From Microbacterium enclense (GTDB taxonomy: Bacteria > Actinomycetota > Actinomycetes > Actinomycetales > Microbacteriaceae): 64,000 nt of DNA. Each line of letters opens with the position of its first letter. Positions within the stretch are counted from its first letter, which is position 1. The position numbers and the translations under genes were made by a program. Positions 1 through 9,780 of the stretch are shown piece by piece. The stretch spans positions 1-64,000 of the forward strand of contig NZ_RBZY01000009.1 in the NCBI RefSeq assembly GCF_004022425.1, read 5' to 3'. Below the pieces are notes generated by a model, which was not told where the DNA came from, did not search any database, and was given only the letters and a program-made list of their open reading frames with translations.

Positions 1-22
1 CCCCCCCCCCCCCCCCCCCCCC
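1..22. repeat. poly-C tract at the window edge
   Basis: The window opens with 22 consecutive C. In a genome assembly this is either a true homopolymer or, more likely, a sequencing or assembly artefact at a contig end. Nothing else in the window has a homopolymer of comparable length; the next longest C run is 8-9 bases, near 14,143. Confidence 0.6.
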
Positions 23-57
23 ACAGCGCGTGCGGGAGGGGCATTCGCGGGTTGGGC

Positions 58-603
58 TCAGGCGGCGGTGCAGCCAGTGAGCGCAGATGTGACGGTGGCA
101 TCGAACTTGGCGCCGGTGCCGGTGTATCCGTCTGGAAGGGTGGTGGTGGCGCGCAGTGTCCACCGCACGGTGGTCGACAGGGTCGTGCGAAACGCGATCG
201 TCGCCCCGGCCGGGAGCTCTGTCGTGAGCGTGAACAGGGTGCTGGTGCTGCTGAGGCGGGTCTGTGTGGCGTAGCCCGAGGGTGTGGCCGAGAACACACC
301 GATATTCGCGACCCCCGTGCCGGAGATGGCGAGGGTGGTGCCGACCGGGAGGGGAGCCTCGGGGCTAGCAGTCAAAGTGAACCCTGGTCCGAGCACGCCT
401 GTCGCGCCGCACGAGCCGTTGAGCATATAGGGACCGGCATCCACTGTGGAGGCGGCTGCGGCCGGTGCGGCGACAGCAAGCGCAATGACAGGCAGTGTCC
501 ATGCCGCCCCTTTGATGAGGGTGCGATGGTCGACGCCGTTGCGCGCGAGATCGACGACAGGTGAGAGCTCAGTCGTGTGATTTTCCCGTGATAGCGGAGA
601 CAT
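58..603 (-). CDS. secreted protein of unknown function
   Basis: This 181-residue protein is probably exported. A charged N-terminal region (to about residue 32) is followed by a hydrophobic segment ending in an Ala-rich AAAAS stretch near residue 52, which looks like a signal peptidase site. The mature part is Thr/Ser/Gly/Ala-rich and has only two Cys, one near its start and one three residues from the end, so a single disulfide closing a beta-rich domain is plausible. ATG at 603 was chosen over TTG at 609; neither has a clear ribosome site. I do not recognise a family. Similar small Ala/Thr-rich exported proteins are common in Microbacteriaceae. Confidence 0.7.
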   Translation of the reverse strand: MSPLSRENHTTELSPVVDLARNGVDHRTLIKGAAWTLPVIALAVAAPAAAASTVDAGPYMLNGSCGATGVLGPGFTLTASPEAPLPVGTTLAISGTGVANIGVFSATPSGYATQTRLSSTSTLFTLTTELPAGATIAFRTTLSTTVRWTLRATTTLPDGYTGTGAKFDATVTSALTGCTAA

Positions 604-850
604 GCCCAACCGGCAGCCGACTGCACCCCCCTGGTGCGTCAGCTACATCGCCACCCCGTGAGGCCGAGTATGCACGAGGAGCGTGCCGGCCGAGTGACGG
701 CTTTCGCATTTTGGCCGAGCGCCTCGGGCAGATGCGAGAGGGCATCGTGCCCGACTCTGCCGCGGGATCCTCCGAGGTCTCTGCGGGCTCGATATCCAGG
801 CCAGAGGGACATTCCGGGATGCGGCGGGGCATGAAGTAGCCCGAACGGGG

Positions 851-880
851 GTTGCAGGTTCACGTCCTGTAGCCGGCACC
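851..880 (+). other. tRNA 3'-end-like fragment
   Basis: GCAGG TTCACGT CCTGT at 854-870 has the exact form of a tRNA T-arm, and is followed by AGCCGGCACC. The T-stem is identical to that of the tRNA-Arg at 30,707. No D-arm, anticodon arm or matching 5' acceptor strand is visible upstream, so this is not a functional tRNA. It could be the remnant of an integration site at a tRNA 3' end, or coincidence. Confidence 0.3.
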
Positions 881-890
881 CGGGCCGTTC

Positions 891-1514
891 CTATTTGCGC
901 ATGAGCCAGATGCGTTTGCTCACGGCTTTGTCCGCGAGGGGCGGGTCCGACACGGTCCCGTCGTAGCGGAAGCGGACGGCTGCGTAAGCCCCTTTCGGCG
1001 GCAGATCGTCGACCGTCACCGGCCACAGCCGTTTCGCGGTGTCTCCGGGCTGGATCTCGACGTAGAGCCGCTCGGACCTACGGGTGTACGGATGCGTGCG
1101 ATCCGGGTCGGGGTCCCAGGTCGGAACGCCGATCGCGGTGGCCCAGGGGCGATCACCGATACCCTCGACGTACGCGCTGCTGCCGGGTGCGTCGAAGGCG
1201 TCGTACCCGAGAGCGGTGAAGTCGCCGCCGAACGTCCAGTAGTGGCACGTGCCGGAGTTCGTGATGCGGGTCGGGATCCGCAGGGTGTCGCCGACGGAGA
1301 CGCGGTAGACCGGCTCGCGTTGGCCGTCCACGGTGCGATAGGCGTCGGGCGTCCGCGTGGGATAGCCGGCGATGGTGACATCGATCGCGGACCCCGCTTT
1401 TCCTGGAACAGCCAGGCAGTCGGGTGCCTCCGCCGCGAACGCCGCTCCCGGGGGGCCGAGAGGAGCGACCGCGAGGACGAGAGCGGCGAGGCCGGCGAGG
1501 AGACGAGGGTGCAT
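891..1514 (-). CDS. secreted hypothetical protein
   Basis: The 207-residue protein starts with a classical signal peptide: MHPR, a Leu/Ala-rich core, and an AFAAEA cleavage region near residue 28. ATG at 1514 has a good AAAGGA ribosome site four bases upstream. The mature region is rich in Tyr, Asp, Pro and Thr and looks like an immunoglobulin-like beta-sandwich, with motifs such as RVSVGDTLRIPTRITNSG resembling DUF11 or cell-wall anchor modules. Two Cys flank the first half. There are no catalytic motifs and no sortase signal. It lies upstream of the exported protein at 58-603 on the same strand, 287 bases away, so the two could form a small cell-surface unit. Confidence 0.7.
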   Translation of the reverse strand: MHPRLLAGLAALVLAVAPLGPPGAAFAAEAPDCLAVPGKAGSAIDVTIAGYPTRTPDAYRTVDGQREPVYRVSVGDTLRIPTRITNSGTCHYWTFGGDFTALGYDAFDAPGSSAYVEGIGDRPWATAIGVPTWDPDPDRTHPYTRRSERLYVEIQPGDTAKRLWPVTVDDLPPKGAYAAVRFRYDGTVSDPPLADKAVSKRIWLMRK

Positions 1515-1623
1515 GGAGTCCTTTCGAAAAAGCTCTCTGCACGCTAAGGCGCCCCGCTGGTCGTGCCCAGCGCTTGCCGGGGGTGGCCCGCTCCGCTACG
1601 AGTCCCCGCCAGGGCGAAGGCGG

Positions 1624-3531
1624 TCAGCGCACCCCCACACGCAGCCACAGCACCCCGTGCGCCGGCACCGTCAGCCCGCCCGCGAGTGCGACGGGCTCGT
1701 CGGCGATGAGGTCGACGGCATCCGGTTCCAGTCCCGACAGGGTCAGCGCGTCGATCTCGATCGCGTGGTCGGCGACGTTGGTAAGCACGAGGACCGCCGC
1801 GCCGGCGTCGCCCGGGCGCAGGAACGCGACCACCGAGTCGATGTGCGCGTCGAACGCGATGAGCTCGTTCCCGGCGAGCTCCGGTGTCGACCGGCGGACG
1901 TCGATGAGCCGCGTCAGCCGCGAGAACACGCGGCCCGCGGGGGTGGTGGCATCCATCCGATCGGCGTAGTTCTGTGCGGGGCGGTGCGGGCGGTGCACCC
2001 ACCGGCTGTCGCCGGCCTCGGCGGGGATGCGGCGAAAGGAGTAGTCGTTGAGCTGCGCCACCTCGTCGCCCAGATAGAGCAGGGGGATGCCGCCCGTGGA
2101 CAGGGCCAGGGCATGCGCGAGGATCACGCGGTCCTCGCCGCCCGCGTCACCGGCCTCGATCCCGGCGAGCGAGGCCGTCGTGCCCGCGATGCGGGCGTCG
2201 CCGGTCCGCTCGTTCTCCTGGAACGGCACGCCGCGCGAGAACGACCCCTCGACGCGTCCGACGTAGAAGTCGTTGAGGAACCGCCGGTGGGGATACCCCT
2301 GGATGCCGAGCTCTTCGGCATCCTCGTCGGCGAACGTCCAGCCGATGTCGTCGTGACTGCGTACATAGTTCACCCATGCGGTCCCCTCGGGCAGGGCGTG
2401 TCGGTGCTCGAGAGCCTGCTGCAGCAGGCGCCCGTCGCGGGTCGCGAGCGCCTCCCAGGTGAGAGCCATCTGCAGCGGGTTGTACGACAGCTGGCACTCC
2501 TCGGGGGAGATGTACGAGATGACCTCGTCGGGGTGCACGATCGCCTCGGACTTGAACAGCAGGCTCGGCGCCGCCATGCGCAGCACCGCGTTGAACGCCT
2601 GCAGGAGGAGGTGCGCCTCCGGCAGGGACTCGCACGACGTACCGAGGCGCTTCCAGATGAAAGCCACGGCATCCATCCGCAGGATCTCGACGCCCTGATT
2701 CGCGAGGAACAGCATCTCGCCCGCCATCGCCTCGAACACCGCGGGGTTGGCATAGTTCAAGTCCCACTGGAAGTGGTAGAACGTCGCCCAGATCCACCGG
2801 CCGTCCGGGAGCTGCACGAACGAGCCGGAGTGGTCGTCGGGGAAGATCTCGCGCGTCGTCCGCTCGTAGGCGTCGGGCATCTCGCGGTCGGGATAGATGA
2901 GGTAGAAGTCCTCGTAGCCCGCGTCGCCCGCCACCGCCTTCTGCGCCCACGCGTGCTCGTTGCTCGTGTGATTGAAGATGAAGTCGACCACGAGCGAGAT
3001 ACCCGCGCGCCGCAGATCCGCGGCGAGGTCGGCGAGCTCCTCCATCGTGCCCACGGCCGCGTTCACGCGCCGGTAGCTCGACACCGCGTAGCCGCCGTCG
3101 CTGTTTCCCTCGGGGCTCTCGAACAGCGGCATGAGGTGGAGGTACGTCAGCCCCAGTTCGCGGAAGTACGGGATGGACTCCCGGATGCCGCGGAGCCCGC
3201 CGGCGTACCGATCGGCGTAGCAGACCCCGCCGAGCATCCGCTCGCTCTCGAACCAGTCCGGAGTGCTCGCGCGCTCGCGATCCACTTCCTTGAGGCCCGC
3301 GGGACGCTCGGCCCACGATCGGCGCGCAAGATCGACGACGGATGCCAGACGCTCGAGGCCGTCGGGTCGGTCGCCGTAGAGCCGGCGGAACAGGTCGTGC
3401 AGCCGGGGGAGGTGCAGCTCGACACCGGCGAGGAACTCGCGGTCGGCTCGCGTGGCGGTGAGCTGGGACAGGATTCCGGAGACGTCATCGGGACCGGCGC
3501 TGAGGTGGGGCACGCGGAAAGCCTCGCGCAT
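1624..3531 (-). CDS. amylosucrase-like GH13 glycosyl hydrolase
   Basis: This is an alpha-amylase superfamily enzyme closest in its motifs to amylosucrase (GH13 subfamily 4), which uses sucrose to build or extend alpha-1,4-glucan and releases fructose. The (beta/alpha)8 barrel signatures are all present: VVDFIFNHTS, RMDAVAF with the nucleophile Asp, LFKSEAIVHPDE with the acid/base Glu, and YVRSHDDIGW with the third Asp. The helical N-terminal part containing LHLPRLHDLFRRLYG is also typical. An ATG at 3618 would overlap the divergent transporter start, so ATG 3531 (635 residues, MREAFRVPH) is preferred. No signal peptide is seen, so it is cytoplasmic. A sucrose hydrolase or other GH13_4 specificity cannot be excluded. 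Confidence 0.85.
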   Translation of the reverse strand: MREAFRVPHLSAGPDDVSGILSQLTATRADREFLAGVELHLPRLHDLFRRLYGDRPDGLERLASVVDLARRSWAERPAGLKEVDRERASTPDWFESERMLGGVCYADRYAGGLRGIRESIPYFRELGLTYLHLMPLFESPEGNSDGGYAVSSYRRVNAAVGTMEELADLAADLRRAGISLVVDFIFNHTSNEHAWAQKAVAGDAGYEDFYLIYPDREMPDAYERTTREIFPDDHSGSFVQLPDGRWIWATFYHFQWDLNYANPAVFEAMAGEMLFLANQGVEILRMDAVAFIWKRLGTSCESLPEAHLLLQAFNAVLRMAAPSLLFKSEAIVHPDEVISYISPEECQLSYNPLQMALTWEALATRDGRLLQQALEHRHALPEGTAWVNYVRSHDDIGWTFADEDAEELGIQGYPHRRFLNDFYVGRVEGSFSRGVPFQENERTGDARIAGTTASLAGIEAGDAGGEDRVILAHALALSTGGIPLLYLGDEVAQLNDYSFRRIPAEAGDSRWVHRPHRPAQNYADRMDATTPAGRVFSRLTRLIDVRRSTPELAGNELIAFDAHIDSVVAFLRPGDAGAAVLVLTNVADHAIEIDALTLSGLEPDAVDLIADEPVALAGGLTVPAHGVLWLRVGVR

Positions 3532-3616
3532 GCGAGCCGTCCGGTCCACACCGGCACGCGGGCACGTACGATCGACGACGGCGCGCGACGCGAGCGGTGC
3601 CCGGAGAAGAGGATCC

Positions 3617-4561
3617 ATGTCTCAGCGACGATTCCCCGGGATCGCCGTTCTCGGGGCCGTGCCGATCGGCGCGCTCACGGCAGTGCAGGCGCGCGTGAAC
3701 GGATCGCTCGGGGCGGAGCTCGGCGACGGCGTGCTCGCGGGCGGCATCTCGTTCGGGTCGGGACTCGTCGTGGTGCTGATCCTCGCGGCCGTTCTCCCGG
3801 CCGGCCGTGCCGGCCTGCGGCGTCTCGTCGCGGCGGTGCGCGAGCGTTCCGTCCCGGGCTGGATGCTGCTCGGTGGTGTCGCCGGGGCGTTCACGGTCGC
3901 CAGCCAGGGGCTCGCCGTCGCCACCATCGGCGTCGCACTGTTCACGGTCGGCTTCGTCGCGGGCCAGACCACCGGCGGGCTGCTCCTCGACCGTTTCGGA
4001 CAGGGTCCTGCCGGAGTCGTCCCGGTGACCGTGCGCCGCGTCATCGGCGCGCTGCTCGCGCTCGCCGGGGTGGCCGTCTCGCTCCTGGGCGACCGGGTGG
4101 GTGGCATCCCGGTGTGGATGCTCGTCGTCCCCGTGATCGCCGGCGCGGGCGTCGCGTGGCAACAGGGCACGAACGGGCGACTGCGTCTGCGGGTGCAGAG
4201 CCCGCTCGCGGCCACCGTGGTCAACTTCGCCGGTGGCACGGCGGTGCTCGTCGTCGCCGCGCTCGTGCACGGCGCCATCGTCGGCGCGCCCCGCGCGCTC
4301 CCCGCCGATCCCTGGCTGTACCTCGGCGGCCCGATCGGCGTCGTCTACATCTTCTTGTCGTCGGTGATCGTGCAGCGCACGGGCGTCCTGGTCCTGGGCC
4401 TCGGCTCGGTCGTGGGACTGCTCACCACCTCGGTGGTGCTCGACGCCCTGTGGCCCGCGCCCGCGGCTCCGCCGACGCCGCTCGCCATCCTCGCCGCGGC
4501 GGTGGCGATCGCCGGGGTCGTCGTCGCGGCGGTGCCCTGGCGCCGCCGGCGATCACGCTGA
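3617..4561 (+). CDS. DMT-family transporter (YdcZ/DUF606)
   Basis: This integral membrane protein has 314 residues and about ten hydrophobic helices arranged as two similar halves, each opening with the family-type pattern of small residues plus Gln and Asn (GALTAVQARVNGSLG in the first half, AWQQGTNGRLRLRVQS in the second). That matches the DUF606/YdcZ branch of the drug/metabolite transporter superfamily. The substrate is unknown. The Arg-rich tail RRRRSR is probably cytoplasmic. ATG 3617 has an AGAGG ribosome site. A -10-like TACGAT at 3567-3572 would give a short leader. It diverges from the amylosucrase-like gene. Confidence 0.85.
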   Translation: MSQRRFPGIAVLGAVPIGALTAVQARVNGSLGAELGDGVLAGGISFGSGLVVVLILAAVLPAGRAGLRRLVAAVRERSVPGWMLLGGVAGAFTVASQGLAVATIGVALFTVGFVAGQTTGGLLLDRFGQGPAGVVPVTVRRVIGALLALAGVAVSLLGDRVGGIPVWMLVVPVIAGAGVAWQQGTNGRLRLRVQSPLAATVVNFAGGTAVLVVAALVHGAIVGAPRALPADPWLYLGGPIGVVYIFLSSVIVQRTGVLVLGLGSVVGLLTTSVVLDALWPAPAAPPTPLAILAAAVAIAGVVVAAVPWRRRRSR

Positions 4562-4583
4562 GGGCACCGCCGCCACGTCCGGG

Positions 4584-5153
4584 TCAGAGTCGCGTCTCGT
4601 CGACCTTCCGCCGCTTCTTGCCGCTCGGCATGCGCGAGAGGTGTTTCGCGGCATCCACGGTCTTGCGCCGGGTCTCGCGTGAGCGGATCGGCTTGCCCCC
4701 GACGTACAGCCACCCGAGGAGCACCTCGCCCTTCGACAGGCCGTGCGCCTTCGCGAGCACCCTGCTGCGGGTGTTGTCATCCGTGCGCCAGAAGACGCCG
4801 AAACCGGCTTCGTCGAGCGCGAGACTGAGCATGTGGGCGACACCGGAGGCGACGGCCTCCTGCTCCCAGGCCGGGATCTTCTTGGAGCGAAGATCTGCCA
4901 CCACCGCGATGATAAGCGGCGCGCGTCGGGGCTTTGACGACAGGCCCTTCTTGCCGTCCGCCTTGTTAAGCGCCCGCGCGAGGACATCGCGGTCGTCGCC
5001 ACGGATCTCGATCAGTCGCCACGGCCGCAGCGACTTGTGATCAGCGACGCGGCCGGCCGCCGCGACGAACGCCTCGAGCTCGGGCCCGGTCGGGGCGAGG
5101 TCGGTGACCTTCGACCACGACCGGCGGTCGCGCATCGCCTCCAGCGCGCTCAT
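4584..5153 (-). CDS. nitroreductase family protein
   Basis: The 189-residue protein belongs to the FMN-dependent nitroreductase fold, YdjA-like branch. The N-terminal MRDRRSWSKV has the Arg-Arg-Ser pattern that binds FMN phosphate, and the middle has the LRPWRLIEIRG segment and the FGVFWRTD region of the dimer-sharing domain. The Lys/Arg-rich tail is unusual for the family and may be disordered. The start ATG overlaps the msrB stop in an ATGA arrangement, so it is probably translated by coupling to msrB. The pairing suggests a role in redox stress, but the substrate cannot be inferred. Confidence 0.85.
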   Translation of the reverse strand: MSALEAMRDRRSWSKVTDLAPTGPELEAFVAAAGRVADHKSLRPWRLIEIRGDDRDVLARALNKADGKKGLSSKPRRAPLIIAVVADLRSKKIPAWEQEAVASGVAHMLSLALDEAGFGVFWRTDDNTRSRVLAKAHGLSKGEVLLGWLYVGGKPIRSRETRRKTVDAAKHLSRMPSGKKRRKVDETRL

Positions 5154-5557
5154 GCCTCGTCGGCGGGGGTGAAGTTCAGCGACAGCGAGTTCATGCAGTA
5201 GCGGTCACCGGTGGGCGTACCGAATCCGTCGGGGAAGACGTGGCCCAGGTGCGAACCGCAGTTGGCGCACCGGACCTCGGTGCGCTTCATGCCGTGGCTG
5301 TCGTCCTCGAGAAGCTCGACCGCCTCGGGTCGCACCGACTCGTAGAAGCTCGGCCATCCGCAGTGCGAGTCGAACTTGGTTCCGCTCTGGAACAGCTCGG
5401 CGCCGCAGGCGGCGCACTCATAGAGGCCGGCGCGGCTCTCGTCGAGCAGCTCGCCGGTCCAGGCTCGTTCGGTGCCGGCCTGGCGCAGGACCGCGTACTG
5501 CTCGGGGCTGAGCTCGGCCCGCCACTGGTCGTCGGACTTCTCGACGGCGTAGGTCAT
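5150..5557 (-). CDS. msrB: peptide-methionine (R)-S-oxide reductase
   Basis: MsrB reduces the R epimer of methionine sulfoxide in oxidised proteins. The 135-residue sequence has both zinc-binding CxxC pairs (CAACG and CANCG), the conserved GWPSF segment, and the C-terminal RYCMNSLSLNF that holds the catalytic Cys. ATG 5557 was chosen because GGAGAC lies five bases upstream; the longer open frame above it overlaps the divergent gene. It is the first gene of a two-gene unit with the nitroreductase. An N-terminal thioredoxin-recycled resolving Cys is not evident. Confidence 0.95.
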   Translation of the reverse strand: MTYAVEKSDDQWRAELSPEQYAVLRQAGTERAWTGELLDESRAGLYECAACGAELFQSGTKFDSHCGWPSFYESVRPEAVELLEDDSHGMKRTEVRCANCGSHLGHVFPDGFGTPTGDRYCMNSLSLNFTPADEA

Positions 5558-5617
5558 GAATCGTCTCCTTCTTCCCCTCCATTGTCTCGCCTCCGGAGAC
5601 AGCGGCGGCCCGGACGG

Positions 5618-5623
5618 CATAAT
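5618..5623 (+). promoter_or_regulatory. -10 box of a leaderless promoter
   Basis: CATAAT ends six bases before the GTG at 5630. This is the same spacing seen at many other genes in the window and predicts a transcript starting at the initiation codon. Confidence 0.5.
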
Positions 5624-5629
5624 CACCGG

Positions 5630-6622
5630 GTGGACCAGGATGCCGTGACCGCCGTCGTCGCCCGCTACGGGCGGTTCGCCCGCGAGGAGGCGCCGGGGCG
5701 TTCTCCTCTTTACGAGGAGTGGGCGCGGCGGGTCGCCGTCGATCCGGACATCGCTGGGGTCCTGGCCCGGATTCCGGACACGCACCGCCAGCCCCCGCTC
5801 GTCTTCGCCGTCCTGCGCCTGCTCGGGGCGCCCCCGGCGACCGGCGATCTCTGGGCCGACTGGGTCGCGTCACACGCGGATGCCATCGTCGCCGAGTGCG
5901 GTCGGCGGACCGTGCAGACCAACGAGCCGTTGCGCTGCGCGGCGCTGCTTCCCGCGCTGTCGCTCGTCGACGGTCCGATCGCGCTGATCGAGATCGGCGC
6001 GAGCGCGGGCCTGTGCCTGTACCCGGACCGCTATTCGTACCGGTTCCGCACGCCGCACGGCGCCGTCACGCGCCTCGACCCGGCGGAGGGGGCGAGCGCC
6101 GTCGTCCTCGAGTCCGAGGTGGAGGGCGAGCCTCCGCTGCGGCTGCCCGAGATCGTGTGGCGGGCGGGCATCGACCTGCATCCGCTCGATGCCCGCGACG
6201 ACCGCGACCGCGCCTGGCTCACCGGCCTGGTGTGGCCGGGGGAGGAGGGGCGGCGCGAGCGGATCTCCGCGTCCCTGGACATCGCCGCGGACGACCCGCC
6301 CCTGCTCGTCGCCGGCGACGGGGCCGCGGCCCTGCCCGACCTCGTCGCCCGCGCGCCGCGCGACGCCACAGTCGTGGTGACGACACCGGGCGTGCTCGCC
6401 CATGTCCCGCGACGGCATCGCGGAGACATCGTCGCCGCGGCCCGCGCCGCCGGGCGGTGGGTGACCCTGGATGCCATCGGCCTCCACGACGCGTGGAACG
6501 CGACGCCGGCGTTGCGCCCGGGCGGCTTCGCCCTCGCGCTCGACGGCGACGTTCTCGCCAGCGTCGATCCGCTCGGTGCGTGGGTGGCGTGGCATCCGGG
6601 ATCCGCGTACCGCGCGCAGTAA
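5630..6622 (+). CDS. DUF2332 family protein
   Basis: The 330-residue protein matches the actinobacterial DUF2332 family. It has an N-terminal helical part, the LLRAPP/LGAPPATGDLW-type region, TNEPLRCAALLPAL, and a glycine-rich IEIGASAGLCLYPDRY segment resembling motif I of class I methyltransferases (E/DxGxxxG). The family has no established function; a SAM-dependent methyltransferase-like fold is my inference. GTG 5630 lacks a ribosome site but sits six bases after a CATAAT -10 box, so a leaderless message is likely. It diverges from msrB with only 72 bases between the starts. Confidence 0.8.
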   Translation: MDQDAVTAVVARYGRFAREEAPGRSPLYEEWARRVAVDPDIAGVLARIPDTHRQPPLVFAVLRLLGAPPATGDLWADWVASHADAIVAECGRRTVQTNEPLRCAALLPALSLVDGPIALIEIGASAGLCLYPDRYSYRFRTPHGAVTRLDPAEGASAVVLESEVEGEPPLRLPEIVWRAGIDLHPLDARDDRDRAWLTGLVWPGEEGRRERISASLDIAADDPPLLVAGDGAAALPDLVARAPRDATVVVTTPGVLAHVPRRHRGDIVAAARAAGRWVTLDAIGLHDAWNATPALRPGGFALALDGDVLASVDPLGAWVAWHPGSAYRAQ

Positions 6623-6625
6623 CGT
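6620..6625 (+). promoter_or_regulatory. -10 box of a leaderless promoter
   Basis: TAACGT overlaps the stop codon of the upstream gene and ends six bases before the GTG at 6632. It fits the leaderless pattern of the window. Confidence 0.45.
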
Positions 6626-6631
6626 TCTCGC

Positions 6632-6886
6632 GTGCCTCTCTCCGACCGCGACCGCGCCTTCCTCGCTTTCGAGGGCGAGTGGCGTCGCCACGGTGGGGCG
6701 AAGGAAGAGGCGATCCGGGCCGAGTTCGATCTCGCGCCAGCCCGCTACTACCAGCTCCTCGGCCGGCTGCTCGACGATCCGGACGCTCTGGCGCACGAAC
6801 CGATGCTCGTGCGGCGCCTGCGACGCCGCCGTGACGACGCGGCCGCCCAGCACCGTGCCCGCCTCGGGCGCGCGGCGTCGCGCTGA
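6632..6886 (+). CDS. DUF3263 domain protein
   Basis: This 84-residue protein matches the whole DUF3263 family: LSDRDRAFLAFEGEWRRHGG, then EEAIRAEFDLAPARYYQLL, and a basic C-terminus. The RYYQLL segment looks like the recognition helix of a small helix-turn-helix protein, so DNA binding is plausible but unproven. The GTG start has no ribosome site; a TAACGT hexamer six bases upstream suggests leaderless translation. It is followed by the LytR_C protein after 35 bases, an arrangement common in Actinobacteria. Confidence 0.85.
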   Translation: MPLSDRDRAFLAFEGEWRRHGGAKEEAIRAEFDLAPARYYQLLGRLLDDPDALAHEPMLVRRLRRRRDDAAAQHRARLGRAASR

Positions 6887-6909
6887 CGGGTCGCTCAGCC
6901 GTCGCCGGA

Positions 6910-6915
6910 TAGCAT
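6910..6915 (+). promoter_or_regulatory. -10 box of a leaderless promoter
   Basis: TAGCAT ends six bases before the ATG at 6922. No ribosome site lies between them. Confidence 0.5.
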
Positions 6916-6921
6916 CGTCCA

Positions 6922-7506
6922 ATGCCCAGAACGACCTTCCCGCGGGATCGCTTCGACGAGATCCCGGCCGGTACGGGCCGCGTCGGCGCCCATCGGGCCG
7001 AGCGGCCGCGATCCCGCAGCTGGCTGGTCTTCCTCTGGGCGGCGCTCGCCACCGTCGTGCTCGTCATCGTCGGCATCTTCGGCGTGCTCCTGGCATCCGG
7101 TCGGATCTCGCCCGCCTCCGACCCCGCGCCGACGCCCACCGTCGCGGAGACGACCCCGGCCGCCATCGACACCTCGTACACGGTCGTCGTCCTGAACGGC
7201 ACCGCCGAGGAGGGGCTCGCGGGCAACCTGCGCGACCGGATCGTCGCTCTCGGGTGGCCGGGCGACAGCGTTCAGACCGGTGACTCCGACACCACCGACT
7301 TCGCCACCACCACGGTGTACTACCGAGCTCCGGAGGACGAGGCGGCCGCACGCGGTCTCGCCGAGGCCATCGGCGGGGCGAGTGTCGCCGAGAGCGACTT
7401 CCTCCAACCCACCGACGACCCGGACACCGCCGACGACGAGGGCGCCGAGAAGCGCCTGATCGTGGTGATCGGGCTCGACCGTGCGGCCGGTCAACCTTCG
7501 TCCTGA
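6922..7506 (+). CDS. LytR C-terminal domain membrane protein
   Basis: The 194-residue protein has a cytoplasmic basic N-terminus, one transmembrane helix at about residues 33-54 (WLVFLWAALATVVLVIVGIF), a Pro/Thr-rich linker, and an extracellular LytR_C domain beginning YTVVVLNGTAEEGLAG. The domain also occurs at the end of LytR-CpsA-Psr ligases that attach polymers to peptidoglycan, but the catalytic LCP part is absent. A role at the cell wall is therefore inferred only from the domain. The tail is rich in Asp and Glu. A leaderless start is likely. Confidence 0.85.
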   Translation: MPRTTFPRDRFDEIPAGTGRVGAHRAERPRSRSWLVFLWAALATVVLVIVGIFGVLLASGRISPASDPAPTPTVAETTPAAIDTSYTVVVLNGTAEEGLAGNLRDRIVALGWPGDSVQTGDSDTTDFATTTVYYRAPEDEAAARGLAEAIGGASVAESDFLQPTDDPDTADDEGAEKRLIVVIGLDRAAGQPSS

Positions 7507-7601
7507 CCCCCGGCGCCCCCCGTGTTTCCGCGGCGTAAAAAGTTGGATGCCGCCGTGTCAACAATGCTTTCCGCGGCCGGAACGGCGGGGGTGCGCGTGC
7601 T

Positions 7602-7607
7602 TACGAT
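7602..7607 (+). promoter_or_regulatory. -10 box upstream of the cold-shock gene
   Basis: TACGAT lies 30 bases before the cold-shock ATG. A transcript from here would have a leader of about 24 bases carrying the AGGAGA ribosome site. No convincing -35 element is visible. Confidence 0.35.
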
Positions 7608-7637
7608 GACCTCGTCGTTCAGCAACAGGAGATTCGC

Positions 7638-7841
7638 ATGACGCAGGGCACCGTCAAATGGTTCAACGCCGAGAAGGGTTACGGCTTCATCACCGTGACG
7701 GACGGGCAGGACGTCTTCGTCCACTACTCGAACATCGAGATGTCGGGTTTCCGCGTCCTCGAAGAGGGGCAGTCCGTCGAGTTCACCGTCGGTTCCGGAC
7801 AGAAAGGTCCGCAGGCCGAATCGGTCCGCCTGATCGCCTGA
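7638..7841 (+). CDS. cspA: cold-shock protein
   Basis: This is a 67-residue single cold-shock domain, the usual length of CspA-type RNA chaperones, which bind single-stranded RNA and melt secondary structure. RNP1 (KGYGFI) and RNP2 (VFVHY) are intact, with the start [17 protein letters not shown] lies 7 bases upstream of the ATG. It is followed by a strong GC-rich hairpin and then the groL control region. Confidence 0.95.
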   Translation: MTQGTVKWFNAEKGYGFITVTDGQDVFVHYSNIEMSGFRVLEEGQSVEFTVGSGQKGPQAESVRLIA

Positions 7842-7861
7842 GTCCCGTCGCCTTCACGCGC

Positions 7862-7892
7862 GCCGCGGCCCTCCGTTCTCGGAGGCCGCGGC
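7862..7892 (+). terminator. hairpin after cspA
   Basis: GCCGCGGC and its complement, plus CTCC/GGAG, form a stem of about 12 pairs with a short GTTCT loop. No T tract follows, so termination efficiency is uncertain. Confidence 0.5.
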
Positions 7893-7918
7893 GTCGTCGT
7901 GTCACGCCGTTCGTGTGG

Positions 7919-7945
7919 CTTGCACTCACCAGGGGCGAGTGCCAG
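7919..7945 (+). promoter_or_regulatory. CIRCE-like element 1 (HrcA operator)
   Basis: CTTGCACTC, nine bases, GAGTGCCAG. This is a degenerate copy of the CIRCE inverted repeat TTAGCACTC-N9-GAGTGCTAA bound by HrcA. It covers the core promoter of groL. Confidence 0.8.
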
Positions 7946-7948
7946 AAT
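7920..7948 (+). promoter_or_regulatory. groL promoter
   Basis: TTGCAC (7920-7925), 17 bases, CAGAAT (7943-7948). The -35 lies in the left arm of the first CIRCE copy and the -10 at the end of its right arm. The expected start point, near 7955, falls in the second copy. Confidence 0.7.
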
Positions 7949-7951
7949 GAG

Positions 7952-9635
<1,684 letters not shown>

Positions 9636-9660
9636 TCCACGCCGAGGCAACACGTCAGAA

Positions 9661-9684
9661 CGCCCCCTCCTTCGGGAGGGGGCG
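9661..9684 (+). terminator. groL terminator
   Basis: CGCCCCCTCC and its perfect complement enclose a TTCG tetraloop, with TTCT following. This is a 10-pair intrinsic terminator. Confidence 0.85.
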
Positions 9685-9780
9685 TTCTCGCGTCACCGGG
9701 AGGGGCTGACTTCGGACGAAGGTCCGTGTGGGCGGGGCCGGGGCGGTCAGATGGCTCCGGTCGACGAGCGCGGGCGACGG

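Noticed and set aside
3529-3618. ATG at 3618 as the start of the amylosucrase-like gene
   Set aside because: It would overlap the divergent transporter start, and the extra 29 residues look non-conserved; ATG 3531 is better.
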